Shown here: in pieces, positions 12,963-25,555 of the stretch
How positions within the stretch are numbered: the stretch's first letter is position 1
How the letters are laid out: every line of letters starts with the position of its first letter
Source: Hydractinia symbiolongicarpus
Taxonomy: Eukaryota > Cnidaria > Hydrozoa > Anthoathecata > Hydractiniidae
NCBI RefSeq assembly: GCF_029227915.1
Contig: NC_079882.1
Span: forward strand, 558,001-622,000
Direction: 5' to 3'
Length of the DNA: 64,000 nucleotides
The notes under the pieces: generated by a model
The model's database searches: none
What the model was told of the DNA's origin: nothing
Seen by the model: the letters and a program-made list of their open reading frames with translations, nothing else
Program-made: the position numbers and the translations under genes

Positions 12963-14185
12963 AAATCGTTCGGGAAATGCGTTTACTCCCTGGGTACTTT
13001 CTTTGTATACTTCTGACTAAACGGACCGAGTCAGGGATTTGCGGGAAATCGCGGGTTTTCGTTTGCCGGCGATTAAACCGCTTTTATTCAGTGTCTCATC
13101 AAAAATGAAAACATTTTTGAAAACTACAAGTCTCATGCGTTTTAGTGCTGAAAACATAACTTAAAAAATCGTTCGGGAAATGAGTTTACTTCCTGGGTAA
13201 TTTCTTTGTATACTTTTGTCTATATATGGGCCGAGTCCGGGATTTACGGGAAATCGCGGGTTTTCGTTTGTCGGCGATTAAACTTCTTTTATTCAGCGTC
13301 TCATCAAAAATGAAAACATTTTTGAAAACTACAAGTCTCATGCGTTTTACTGGCGAAAAAATAATTTAAAAAATCGTTCGGGAAATGCGTTTACTCCCTG
13401 GGTACTTTCTTTGTATACGTCTGACTAAACGGACCGAGTCAGGGATTTGCGGGAAATCGCGGGTTTTCGTTTGCCGGCGATTAAACCGCTTTTATTCAGT
13501 GTCTCATCAAAAATGAAAACATTTTTGAAAACTACAAGTCTCATGCGTTTTAGTGCTGAAAACATAACTTAAAAAATCGTTCGGGAAATGAGTTTACTTC
13601 CTGGGTAATTTCTTTGTATACTTTTGTCTATATATGGGCCGAGTCCGGGATTTACGGGAAATCGCGGGTTTTTGTTTGCCGGCGATTAAACTTCTTTTAT
13701 TCAGCGTCTGATCAAAAATGAAAACATTTATGAAAACTACAAGTCTCATGCGTTTTACTGGTGAAAAAATAATTTAAAAAATCGTTCGGGAAATGCGTTT
13801 ACTCCCTGGGTACTTTCTTTGTATACTTCTGACTAAACGGAGCGAGTCAGGGATTTGCGGGAAATCGCGGGTTTTCGTTTGCCGGCGATTAAACCGCTTT
13901 TATTCAGTGTCTCATCAAAAATGAAAACATTTTTGAAAACTACAAGTCTCATGCGTTTTAGTGCTGAAAACATAACTTAAAAAATCGTTCGGGAAATGAG
14001 TTTACTTCCTGGGTAATTTCTTTGTATACTTTTGTCTATATATGGGCCGAGTCCGGGATTTACGGGAAATCGCGGGTTTTTGTTTGCCGGCGATTAAACT
14101 TCTTTTATTCAGCGTCTCATCAAAAATGAAAACATTTCTGAAAACTACAAGTCTCATGCGTTTTAGTGGTGAAAAACTAATTTAA
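12553..14185. repeat. 408-bp SatA dimer repeated four times
   Basis: A 2-bp insertion giving TCTATATATGGG starts at 12811, 13219, 13627 and 14035, exactly 408 bp apart each time. The companion monomer carries AAACCGCTTTTATTCAGTG in place of the common CTCTTTTATTCAGCG. Four B-A dimers are therefore tandem copies of one ancestor. Copy 2 differs (TTTTCGTTTGTCGG instead of TTTTTGTTTGCCGG), so a small exchange with an E-type monomer followed. Neither tag is seen elsewhere in the window. Confidence 0.9.
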
Positions 14186-14790
14186 AAAATCGTTCGGGAA
14201 ATGAGTTTACTCCCTGGGTACTTTCTTTGTATACTTTTGACTATACGGGTCGAGTTCGGGATTTACGGGAAATCGCGGGTTTCCGTTTGCCGGCGATTAA
14301 ACTTCTTTTATTCAGCGTCTGATCAAAAATGAAAACATTTTTGAAAACTACAAGTCTCATGCGTTTTACTGGTAAAAAAATAATTTAAAAAATCGTTCGG
14401 GAAGGGAGTTTACTCACTGGGTACTTTCTTTGTAAACTTCTGACTAAACGGGCCGAGACAGGGATTTGCGGGAAATCGCGGGTTTTCGTTTGCCGGCGAT
14501 TAAACCTCTTTTATTCAGCGTCTCATCAAAAATGAAAACATTTTTAAAAAATAAAAGTCTTATGCGTTTTAGTGCTGAAAAAATAATTTAAAAAATCGTT
14601 CGGGATATGAGTTTACTTCCTAGGTAATTTCTTTGTATACTTTTGACTATACGGGCCGAGTCAGGAATTTACGGGAAATCGCGGGTTTTCGTTTGCCCGC
14701 AATTAAACTTCTTTTATTCAGCGTCTCATCAAAAATGAAAACATTTTTGAAAACTACAAGTCTCATGCGTTTTACTGGTGAAAAAATAAT

Positions 14791-16413
14791 TTGAAAAATC
14801 GTTCGGGAAATGAGTTTACTCCCTGGGTACTTTCTTTGTATACTTTTGACTATACGAGACGAGTCCGGGATTTACGGGAAATCGCGGGTTTTCGTTTGCC
14901 GGCGATTAAACTTCTTTTATTCAGCGTCTCATCAAAAATGAAAATATTTTTGAGAACTACAAGTCTCATGCGTTTTACTGGTGAAAAAATAATTTAAAAG
15001 ATCGTTCGCGAAATGAGTTTACTCCCTGGGTACTTTCTTTGTATACTTCTGACTATACGGGCCGAGACAGGGATTTACGGGAAATCGCGGGTTTTCTTCT
15101 GCCGGCGATTAAACTTCTTTTATTCAGCGTCTCATCAAAAATGAAAACAATTTTGAAAGCTACAAGTCTCATGCGTTTGAGTGGCGAAAAAATAATTTAA
15201 AAAATTGTTTGGGAAATGAGTTTACTCCCTGGGTACTTTCTTTGTATACTTTTGACTATACGGGCCGAATCTGGGATTTACGGGAAAGCGCGGTTTTGAT
15301 TTGCCGGCGATTAAACTTCTTTTATTCAGCGTCTCATCAAAAATGAAAACATTTATAAAAACTACATGTCTCATGCGTTTTACTGGTGAAAAAATAATTT
15401 AAAAAATCGTTCAGGAAATGAATTTACTCCCTGGGTACTTTCTTTGTACACTTCTGACTAAACGGGCCGAGTCAGGGATTTACGGGAAATCGCGGGTTTT
15501 CGTTTGCCGGCGACTAAATCTCTTTTATTCAGCGTCTCATCAAAAATGAAAACATTTTTGAAAACTACAAGTCTCATGCGTTTTAGTGGTGAAAATTTAA
15601 TTTCAAAAATCGTTCGGGAAATGAGTTTACTCCCTGGGTACCTTCTTTGTATACCTTTGACTATACGGGCCGAGTCCGGGATTTGCAGGAATTCGCGGGT
15701 TTTCGTTTGCTGGCGATTAAACCTCTTTTATTCAGCGTCTCATCAAAAATGAAAACATTTTTGAAAACTACAAGTCTCATGCGTTTTAGTGGTGAAAATT
15801 TAATTTAAAAAATCGTTCGGGAAATGAGTTTACTCCCTGGGTACCTTCTTTGTATACCTTTGACTATACGGGCCGAGTCCGGGATTTGCGGGAATTCGCG
15901 GGTTTTCGTTTGCTGGCGATTAAACCTCTTTTATTCAGCGTCTCATCAAAAATGAAAACATTTTTGAAAACTACAAGTCTCATGCGTTTTACTGGTGAAA
16001 AAATAATTTAAAAAATCGTTCGGGTTATGAGTTTACTTCCTGGGTAATTTCTTTGTATACTTTGAACTATACGGGACGAGTCCGGGATTTACGGGAAATC
16101 GCGGGTTTTCGTTTGTCGGCGATTAAACTTCTTTTATTCAGCGTTTCATCAAAAATGAAAACATTTTTGAAAACTACAAGTCTCATGCGTTTTACTGGTG
16201 AAAAAATAATTTAAAAAATCGTTCGGGAAATGCGTTTACTCCCTGGGTACTTTCTTTGTACACTTCTGACTAAACAGACCGAGTCAGGGATTTGCGGGAA
16301 ATCGCGGGTTTTCGTGTGCCGGCGATTAAACCTCTTTTATTCAGCGTCTCATCAAAAATGAAAACATTTTTGAAAACTACAAGTCTCATGCGTTTTAGTG
16401 CTGAAAAAATAAT
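14791..16413. repeat. SatA higher-order repeat with duplicated C and lost A monomer
   Basis: Order F-G-D-B'-C-C-E-B, 1,623 bp from this F to the next F at 16414. The two C monomers lie side by side near 15615 and 15820, and the A monomer expected at the end is absent. The length therefore still equals eight monomers although the content changed, as expected from unequal exchange in register by one unit. Confidence 0.75.
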
Positions 16414-17429
16414 TTGAAAAATCGTTCGGGAAATGAGTTTACTCCCTGGGTACTTTCTTTTTATACTTTTGACTATACGAGACGAGTCCGGGATTTACGG
16501 GAAATCGCGGGTTTTCGTTTGCCGGCGATTAAACTTCTTTTATTCAGCGTCTCATCAAAAATGAAAATATTTTTGAGAACTACAAGTCTCATGCGTTTTA
16601 CTGGTGAAAAAATAATTTAAAAGATCGTTCGCGAAATGAGTTTACTCCCTGGGTACTTTCTTTGTATACTTCTGACTATACGGGCCGAGACAGGGATTTA
16701 CGGGAAATCGCGGGTTTTCTTCTGCCGGCGATTAAACTTCTTTTATTCAGCATCTCATCAAAAATGAAAACAATTTTGAAAGCTACAAGTCTCATGCGTT
16801 TGAGTGGCGAAAAAATAATTTAAAAAATTGTTTGGGAAATGAGTTTACTCCCTGGGTACTTTCTTTGTATACTTTTGACTATACGGGCCGAATCCGGGAT
16901 TTACGGGAAATCGCGGGTTTTCGTTTGTCGGCGATTAAACTTCTTTTATTCAGCGTTTCATCAAAAATGAAAACATTTTTGAAAACTACAAGTCTCATGC
17001 GTTTTACTGGTGAAAAAATAATTTAAAAAATCGTTCGGGAAATGCGTTTACTCCCTGGGTACTTTCTTTGTATACTTCTGACTAAACGGACCGAGTCAGG
17101 GATTTGCGGGAAATCGCGGGTTTTCGTTTGCCGGCGAATAAACCTCTTTTATTCAGCGTCTCATCAAAAATGAAAACATTTTTGAAAACTACAAGTCTCA
17201 TGCGTTTTAGTGCTGAAAACATAACTTAAAAAATCGTTCGGGAAATGAGTTTACTTCCTGGGTAATTTCTTTGTATACTTTTGCCTATACGGGCCGAGTC
17301 CGGGATTTACGGGAAATCGCGGGTTTTCGTTTGCCGGCGATTAAACTTCTTTTATTCAGCGTCTCATCAAAAATGAAAATATTTTTGAGAACTACAAGTC
17401 TCATGCGTTTTACTGGTAAAAAAATAATT

Positions 17430-18845
17430 TAAAAGATCGTTCGCGAAATGAGTTTACTCCCTGGGTACTTTCTTTGTATACTTCTGACTATACGGGCCGA
17501 GACAGGGATTTACGGGAAATCGCGGGTTTTCTTCTGCCGGCGATTAAACTTCTTTTATTCAGCGTCTCATCAAAAATGAAAACAATTTTGAAAGCTACAA
17601 GTCTCATGCGTTTGAGTGGCGAAAAAATAATTTAAAAAATTGTTTGAGAAATGAGTTTACTCCCAGGGTACTTTCTTTGTATACTTTTGACTATACGGGC
17701 CGAATCTGGGATTTACGGGAAAGCGCGGTTTTGATTTGCCGGCGATTAAACTTCTTTTATTCAGCGTCTCATCAAAAATGAAAACATTTATAAAAACTAC
17801 ATGTCTCATGCGTTTTACTGGTGAAAAAATAATTTAAAAAATCGTTCAGGAAATGAATTTACTCCCTGGGTACTTTTTTTGTATACTTCTGACTAAACGG
17901 GCCGAGTCAGGGATTTACGGGAAATCGCGGGTTTTCGTTTGCCGGCGACTAAACCTCTTTTATTCAGCGTCTCATCAAAAATGAAAACATTTTTGAAAAC
18001 TACAAGTCTCATGCGTTTTAGTGGTGAAAATTTAATTTAAAAAATCGTTCGGGAAATGAGTTTACTCCCTGGGTACCTTCTTTGTATACCTTTGACTATA
18101 CGGGCCGAGTCCGGGATTTGCGGGAATTCGCGGGTTTTCGTTTGCTGGCGATTAAACCTCTTTTATTCAGCGTCTCATCAAAAATGAAAACATTTTTGAA
18201 AACTACAAGTCTCATGCGTTTTACTGGTGAAAAAATAATTTAAAAAATCGTTCGGGTTATGAGTTTACTTCCTGGGTAATTTCTTTGTATACTTTGAACT
18301 ATACGGGACGAGTCCGGGATTTACGGGAAATCGCGGGTTTTCGTTTGTCGGCGATTAAACTTCTTTTATTCAGCGTTTCATCAAAAATGAAAACATTTTT
18401 GAAAACTACAAGTCTCATGCGTTTTACTGGTGAAAAAATAATTTAAAAAATCGTTCGGGAAATGCGTTTACTCCCTGGGTACTTTCTTTGTATACTTCTG
18501 ACTAAACGGACCGAGTCAGGGATTTGCGGGAAATCGCGGGTTCTCGTTTGCCGGCGATTAAACCTCTTTTATTCAGCGTCTCATCAAAAATGAAAACATT
18601 TTTGAAAACTACAAGTCTCATGCGTTTTAGTGCTGAAAACATAACTTAAAAAATCGTTCGGGAAATGAGTTTACTTCCTGGGTAATTTCTTTGTATACTT
18701 TTGTCTATACGGGCCGAGTCCGGGATTTACGGGAAATCGCGGGTTTTTGTTTGCCGGCGATTAAACTTCTTTTATTCAGCGTCTCATCAAAAATGAAAAC
18801 ATTTCTGAAAACTACAAGTCTCCTGCGTTTTAGTGGTGAAAAACT
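17430..18845. repeat. SatA higher-order block G-D-B'-C-E-B-A
   Basis: G near 17440, D near 17645 (GGGCCGAATC at 17697), B' near 17850, C near 18055, E near 18255, B near 18460 and A near 18665. It is preceded by a hybrid monomer near 17235-17430 that begins as A (TTTTGCCTATAC) and ends as F (AAAATATTTTTGAGAAC), so an exchange point probably lies inside that monomer. Confidence 0.72.
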
Positions 18846-20090
18846 AATTTAAAAAATCGTTCGGGAAATGAGTTTACTTCCTGGGTACTTTCTTTGTATA
18901 CTTTTGACTATACGGGCCGAGTTCGGGATTTACGGGAAATCGCGGGTTTCCGTTTGCCGGCGATTAAACTTCTTTTAATCAGCGTCTCATCAAAAATGAA
19001 AACATTTATAAAAACTACATGTCTCATGCGTTTTACTGGTGAAAAAATAATTTAAAAAATCGTTCAGGAAATGAATTTATTCCCTGGGTACTTTCTTTGT
19101 ATACTTCTGACTAAACGGGCCGAGTCAGGGATTTACGGGAAATCGCGGGTTTTGGTTTGCCGGCGACTAAACCTCTTTTATTCAGCGTGTCATCAAAAAT
19201 GAAAACATTTTTGAAAACTACAAGTCTCATGCGTTTTAGTGCTGAAAAAATAATTTAAAAAATCGTTCGGGAAGTGAGTTTACTCCCTGGGTACTTTTTT
19301 TGTATACTTTTGACTATACGGGCCGAGTCAAGGATTTACGGGAAATCGCGGGTTTTCGTTTGCCGGCAATTAAACTTCTTTTATTCAGCGCCTCATCAAA
19401 AATGAAAACATTTTTAAAAACTACAAGTCTCATGCGTTTTAGTACTGAAAAAATAATTTAAAAAATCGTTCGGGAAATGAGTTTACTCCCTGGGTACCTT
19501 CTTTGTATACCTTTGACTATACGGGCCGAGTCCGGGATTTGCGGGAATTCGCGGTTTTTTGTTTGCTGGCGATTAAACCTCTTTTATTCAGCGTCTCATC
19601 AAAAATGAAAACATTTTTGAAAACTACAAGTCTCATGCGTTTTAGTGCTGAAAAAATAATTTAAAAAATCGTTCGGGAAATGCGTTTACTTCCTGGGTAA
19701 TTTCTTTGTATACTCTTAATTATACGGGCCGAGTCCGGGATTTACGGGAAATCGCGGGTTTTCGTTTGTCGGCGATTAAACTTCTTTTATTCAGCGTCTT
19801 ATCAAAAATGAAAACATTTTTGAAAACTACAAGTCTCATGCGTTTTACTGGTGAAAAAATAATTTAAAAAATCGTTCGGGTTATGAGTTTACTTCCTGGG
19901 TAATTTCTTTGTATACTTTGAACTATACGGGACGAGTCCGGGATTTACGGGAAATCGCGGGTTTTCGTTTGTCGGCGATTAAACTTCTTTTATTCAGCGT
20001 CTCATCAAAAGTGAAAACATTTTTGAAAACTACAAGTCTCATGCGTTTTACTGGTGAAAAAATAATTTAAAAAATCGTTCGGGAAATGCG

Positions 20091-22118
20091 TTTACTCCCC
20101 GGGTAATTTCTTTGTATACTTTTGTCTATACGGGCCGAGTCCGGGATTTACGGGAAATCGCGGGTTTTTGATTGCCGGCGATTAAACTTCTTTTATTCAG
20201 CGTCTCATCAAAAATGAAAACATTTCTGAAAACTACAAGTCTCATGCGTTTTAGTGGTGAAAAACTAATTAAAAAAATCGTTCGGGAAGGGAGTTTACTC
20301 ACTGGGCACTTTCTTTGTAAACTTCTGACTAAACGGGCCGAGACAGGGATTTGCGGCAAATCGCAGGTTTTCGTTTGCCGGCGATTAAACCTCTTTTATT
20401 CAGCGTCTCATCAAAAATGAAAGCATTTTTAAAAAATACAAGTCTCATGCGTTTTAGTGCTGAAAAAATAATTTAAAAAATCGTTCGGGATATGAGTTTA
20501 CTTCCTGGGTAATTTCTTTGTATACTTTTGACTATACGGGCCGAGTCAGGGATTTACAGGAAATCGCGGGTTTTCGTTTGCCGGCCATTAAACTTCTTTT
20601 ATTCAGCGTCTCATCAAAAATGAAAACATTTTTGAAAACTACAAGTCTCATGCGTTTTAGTGCTGAAAAAATAATTTAAAAGATCGTTCGGGAAATGAGT
20701 TTACTTCCTGGGTAATTTCTGTGTATACTTTTAACTATACGGGCCGAGTCCGGGATTTACGGGAAATCGTGGGTTTTCGTTTGCCGGCGATTAAACTTCT
20801 TTTATTCAGCGTCTCATCAAAAATGAAAACGTTTTTCAAAACTACAAGTCTCATGCGTTTTAGTGGTGAAAAACTAATTTAAAAAATCGTTTGGAAAATG
20901 AGTTTACTCCCTGGGTACTTTCTTTCTATACTTCTGACTATACGGGCCGAGTCAGGAATTTACGGGAAATCGCGGGTTTTCGTTTGCCTGCGATTAAACT
21001 TCTTTTATTCAGCGTCTCATCAAAAATGAAAACATTTCTGAAAACTACAAGTCTCATGCGTTTTAGTGGTGAAAAACTAATTTAAAAAATTGTTCGGGAA
21101 ATGAGTTTACTCCCTGGGTACTTTCTTTGTATACTTTTGACTATACGGGCCGAGTCCGGGATTTACGGGAAATCGCGGGTTTTCGTTTGCCGGCGATTAA
21201 ACTTCTTTTATTCAGCGTCTCATCAAAAATGAAAACATTTTTCAAAACTACATGTCTCATGCGTTTTAGTGGTGAAAAACTAATTTAAAAATCGTTTGGA
21301 AAATGAGTTTACTCCCTGTGTACTTTCTTTGTATACTTCTGATTATACGGGCCGAGTCAGGGATTTACGGGAAATCGCGGGTTTTCGTTTTCCGGCGATT
21401 AAACTTCTTTTATTCAGCGTCTCATCAAAAATGAAAACATTTCTGAAAACTACAAGTCTCATGCGTTTTAGTGGTGAAAAACTAATTTAAATAACGTTCG
21501 GGAAATGAGTTTACTCCCTGGGTACTTTCTTTGTATACTTTTGACTATACGGGCCGAGTCCGGGATTTACGGGAAATCGCGGGTTTTCGTTTGCCGGCGA
21601 TTAAACTTCTTTTATTCAGCGTCTCATCAAAAATGAAAACAATTTTGAAAGCTACAAGTCTCATGCGTTTAAGTGGCGAAAAAATAATTTAAAAAATTGT
21701 TTGGGAAATGAGTTTATTCCCTGGGTACTTTCTTTGTATACTTTGAACTATACGGGACGAGTCCGGGATTTACGGGAAATCGCGGGTTTTCGTTTGTCGG
21801 CGATTAAACTTCTTTTATTCAGCGTCTTATCAAAAATGAAAACATTTTTGAAAACTACAAGTCTCATGCGTTTTACTGGTGAAAAAATAATTTAAAAAAT
21901 CGTTCGGGTTATGAGTTTACTTCCTGGGTAATTTCTTTGTATACTTTGAACTATACGGGACGAGTCCGGGATTTACGGGAAATCGCGGGTTTTCGTTTGT
22001 CGGCGATTAAACTTCTTTTATTCAGCGTCTCATCAAAAGTGAAAACATTTTTGAAAACTACAAGTCTCATGCGTTTTACTGGTGAAAAAATAATTTAAAA
22101 AATCGTTCGGGAAATGCG
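20091..22118. repeat. SatA 2,028-bp (10-monomer) higher-order unit, copy X
   Basis: It begins at TTTACTCCCCGGGTAATTTC (20091); the same start occurs at 22119 and 23943. It carries the CACTGGGCACTTTC tag, then monomers with GGGATATGAG, TTCTGTGTATAC, TTTCTTTCTATAC and CTGTGTACTTTC. The 20.09-21.7 kb part matches 23.94-25.55 kb at a constant offset of 3,852 bp, including the shared variant TTTCTATAC. Confidence 0.85.
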
Positions 22119-23942
22119 TTTACTCCCCGGGTAATTTCTTTGTATACTTTTGTCTATACGGGCCGAGTCCGGGATTTACGGGAAATCGCGGGTTTTTGAT
22201 TGCCGGCGATTAAACTTCTTTTATTCAGCGTCTCATCAAAAATGAAAACATTTCTGAAAACTACAAGTCTCATGCGTTTTAGTGGTGAAAAACTAATTAA
22301 AAAAATCGTTCGGGAAGGGAGTTTACTCACTGGGCACTTTCTTTGTAAACTTCTGACTAAACGGGCCGAGACAGGGATTTGCGGCAAATCGCAGGTTTTC
22401 GTTTGCCGGCGATTAAACCTCTTTTATTCAGCGTCTCATCAAAAATGAAAGCATTTTTAAAAAATACAAGTCTCATGCGTTTTAGTGCTGAAAAAATAAT
22501 TTAAAAAATCGTTCGGGATATGAGTTTACTTCCTGGGTAATTTCTTTGTATACTTTTGACTATACGGGCCGAGTCAGGGATTTACAGGAAATCGCGGGTT
22601 TTCGTTTGCCGGCCATTAAACTTCTTTTATTCAGCGTCTCATCAAAAATGAAAACATTTTTGAAAACTACAAGTCTCATGCGTTTTAGTGCTGAAAAAAT
22701 AATTTAAAAGATCGTTCGGGAAATGAGTTTACTTCCTGGGTAATTTCTGTGTATACTTTTAACTATACGGGCCGAGTCCGGGATTTACGGGAAATCGTGG
22801 GTTTTCGTTTGCCGGCGATTAAACTTCTTTTATTCAGCGTCTCATCAAAAATGAAAACGTTTTTCAAAACTACAAGTCTCATGCGTTTTAGTGGTGAAAA
22901 ACTAATTTAAAAAATTGTTCGGGAAATGAGTTTACTCCCTGGGTACTTTCTTTGTATACTTTTGACTATACGGGCCGAGTCCGGGATTTACGGGAAATCG
23001 CGGGTTTTCGTTTGCCGGCGATTAAACTTCTTTTATTCAGCGTCTCATCAAAAATGAAAACATTTTTCAAAACTACATGTCTCATGCGTTTTAGTGGTGA
23101 AAAACTAATTTAAAAATCGTTTGGAAAATGAGTTTACTCCCTGTGTACTTTCTTTGTATACTTCTGATTATACGGGCCGAGTCAGGGATTTACGGGAAAT
23201 CGCGGGTTTTCGTTTGCCGGCGATTAAACTTCTTTTATTCAGCGTCTCATCAAAAATGAAAACATTTCTGAAAACTACAAGTCTCATGCGTTTTAGTGGT
23301 GAAAAACTAATTTAAATAACGTTCGGGAAATGAGTTTACTCCCTGGGTACTTTCTTTGTATACTTTTGACTATACGGGCCGAGTCCGGGATTTACGGGAA
23401 ATCGCGGGTTTTCGTTTGCCGGCGATTAAACTTCTTTTATTCAGCGTCTCATCAAAAATGAAAACAATTTTGAAAGCTACAAGTCTCATGCGTTTAAGTG
23501 GCGAAAAAATAATTTAAAAAATTGTTTGGGAAATGAGTTTATTCCCTGGGTACTTTCTTTGTATACTTTTGACTATACGGGCCGAATCTGGGATTTACGG
23601 GAAAGCGCGGTTTTGATTTGCCGGCGATTAAACTTCTTTTATTCAGCGTCTCATCAAAAATGAAAACATTTATAAAAACTACATGTCTCATGCGTTTTAC
23701 TGGTGAAAAAATAATTTAAAAAGTCGTTCAGGAAATGAATTTACTCCCTGGGTACTTTCTTTGTATACTTCTGACTAAACGGGCCGAGTCAGGGATTTAC
23801 GGGAAATCGCGGGTTTTCGTTTGCCGGCGACTAAACCTCTTTTATTCAGCGTCTCATCAAAAATGAAAACATTTTTGAAAACTACAAGTCTCATGCGTTT
23901 TAGTGGTGAAAAAATAATTTAAAAAATCGTTCGGGAAATGCG
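22119..23942. repeat. SatA 1,824-bp (9-monomer) higher-order unit, copy Y
   Basis: It has the same start and first monomers as copy X, offset 2,028 bp. It lacks the monomer with TTTCTTTCTATAC that X and Z both hold, and it carries a D and a B' monomer before the next unit starts. Unit lengths therefore vary by whole monomers. Confidence 0.82.
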
Positions 23943-25555
23943 TTTACTCCCCGGGTAATTTCTTTGTATACTTTTGTCTATACGGGCCGAGTCCGGGATT
24001 TACGGGAAATCGCGGGTTTTTGATTGCCGGCGATTAAACTTCTTTTATTCAGCGTCTCATCAAAAATGAAAACATTTCTGAAAACTACAAGTCTCATGCG
24101 TTTTAGTGGTGAAAAACTAATTAAAAAAATCGTTCGGGAAGGGAGTTTACTCACTGGGCACTTTCTTTGTAAACTTCTGACTAAACGGGCCGAGACAGGG
24201 ATTTGCGGCAAATCGCAGGTTTTCGTTTGCCGGCGATTAAACCTCTTTTATTCAGCGTCTCATCAAAAATGAAAGCATTTTTAAAAAATACAAGTCTCAT
24301 GCGTTTTAGTGCTGAAAAAATAATTTAAAAAATCGTTCGGGATATGAGTTTACTTCCTGGGTAATTTCTTTGTATACTTTTGACTATACGGGCCGAGTCA
24401 GGGATTTACAGGAAATCGCGGGTTTTCGTTTGCCGGCCATTAAACTTCTTTTATTCAGCGTCTCATCAAAAATGAAAACATTTTTGAAAACTACAAGTCT
24501 CATGCGTTTTAGTGCTGAAAAAATAATTTAAAAGATCGTTCGGGAAATGAGTTTACTTCCTGGGTAATTTCTGTGTATACTTTTAACTATACGGGCCGAG
24601 TCCGGGATTTACGGGAAATCGTGGGTTTTCGTTTGCCGGCGATTAAACTTCTTTTATTCAGCGTCTCATCAAAAATGAAAACGTTTTTCAAAACTACAAG
24701 TCTCATGCGTTTTAGTGGTGAAAAACTAATTTAAAAAATCGTTTGGAAAATGAGTTTACTCCCTGGGTACTTTCTTTCTATACTTCTGACTATACGGGCC
24801 GAGTCAGGAATTTACGGGAAATCGCGGGTTTTCGTTTGCCTGCGATTAAACTTCTTTTATTCAGCGTCTCATCAAAAATGAAAACATTTCTGAAAACTAC
24901 AAGTCTCATGCGTTTTAGTGGTGAAAAACTAATTTAAAAAATTGTTCGGGAAATGAGTTTACTCCCTGGGTACTTTCTTTGTATACTTTTGACTATACGG
25001 GCCGAGTCCGGGATTTACGGGAAATCGCGGGTTTTCGTTTGCCGGCGATTAAACTTCTTTTATTCAGCGTCTCATCAAAAATGAAAACATTTTTCAAAAC
25101 TACATGTCTCATGCGTTTTAGTGGTGAAAAACTAATTTAAAAATCGTTTGGAAAATGAGTTTACTCCCTGTGTACTTTCTTTGTATACTTCTGATTATAC
25201 GGGCCGAGTCAGGGATTTACGGGAAATCGCGGGTTTTCGTTTGCCGGCGATTAAACTTCTTTTATTCAGCGTCTCATCAAAAATGAAAACATTTCTGAAA
25301 ACTACAAGTCTCATGCGTTTTAGTGGTGAAAAACTAATTTAAATAACGTTCGGGAAATGAGTTTACTCCCTGGGTACTTTCTTTGTATACTTTTGACTAT
25401 ACGGGCCGAGTCCGGGATTTACGGGAAATCGCGGGTTTTCGTTTGCCGGCGATTAAACTTCTTTTATTCAGCGTCTCATCAAAAATGAAAACAATTTTGA
25501 AAGCTACAAGTCTCATGCGTTTAAGTGGCGAAAAAATAATTTAAAAAATTGTTTG
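23943..25555. repeat. SatA higher-order unit, copy Z
   Basis: It is collinear with copy X at an offset of 3,852 bp up to about 25.55 kb, including TTTCTTTCTATAC and the CTGTGTACTTTC / CTTCTGATTATAC monomer. It then departs from X by going into D (GGGCCGAATC at 25606), B' and C. Confidence 0.82.
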
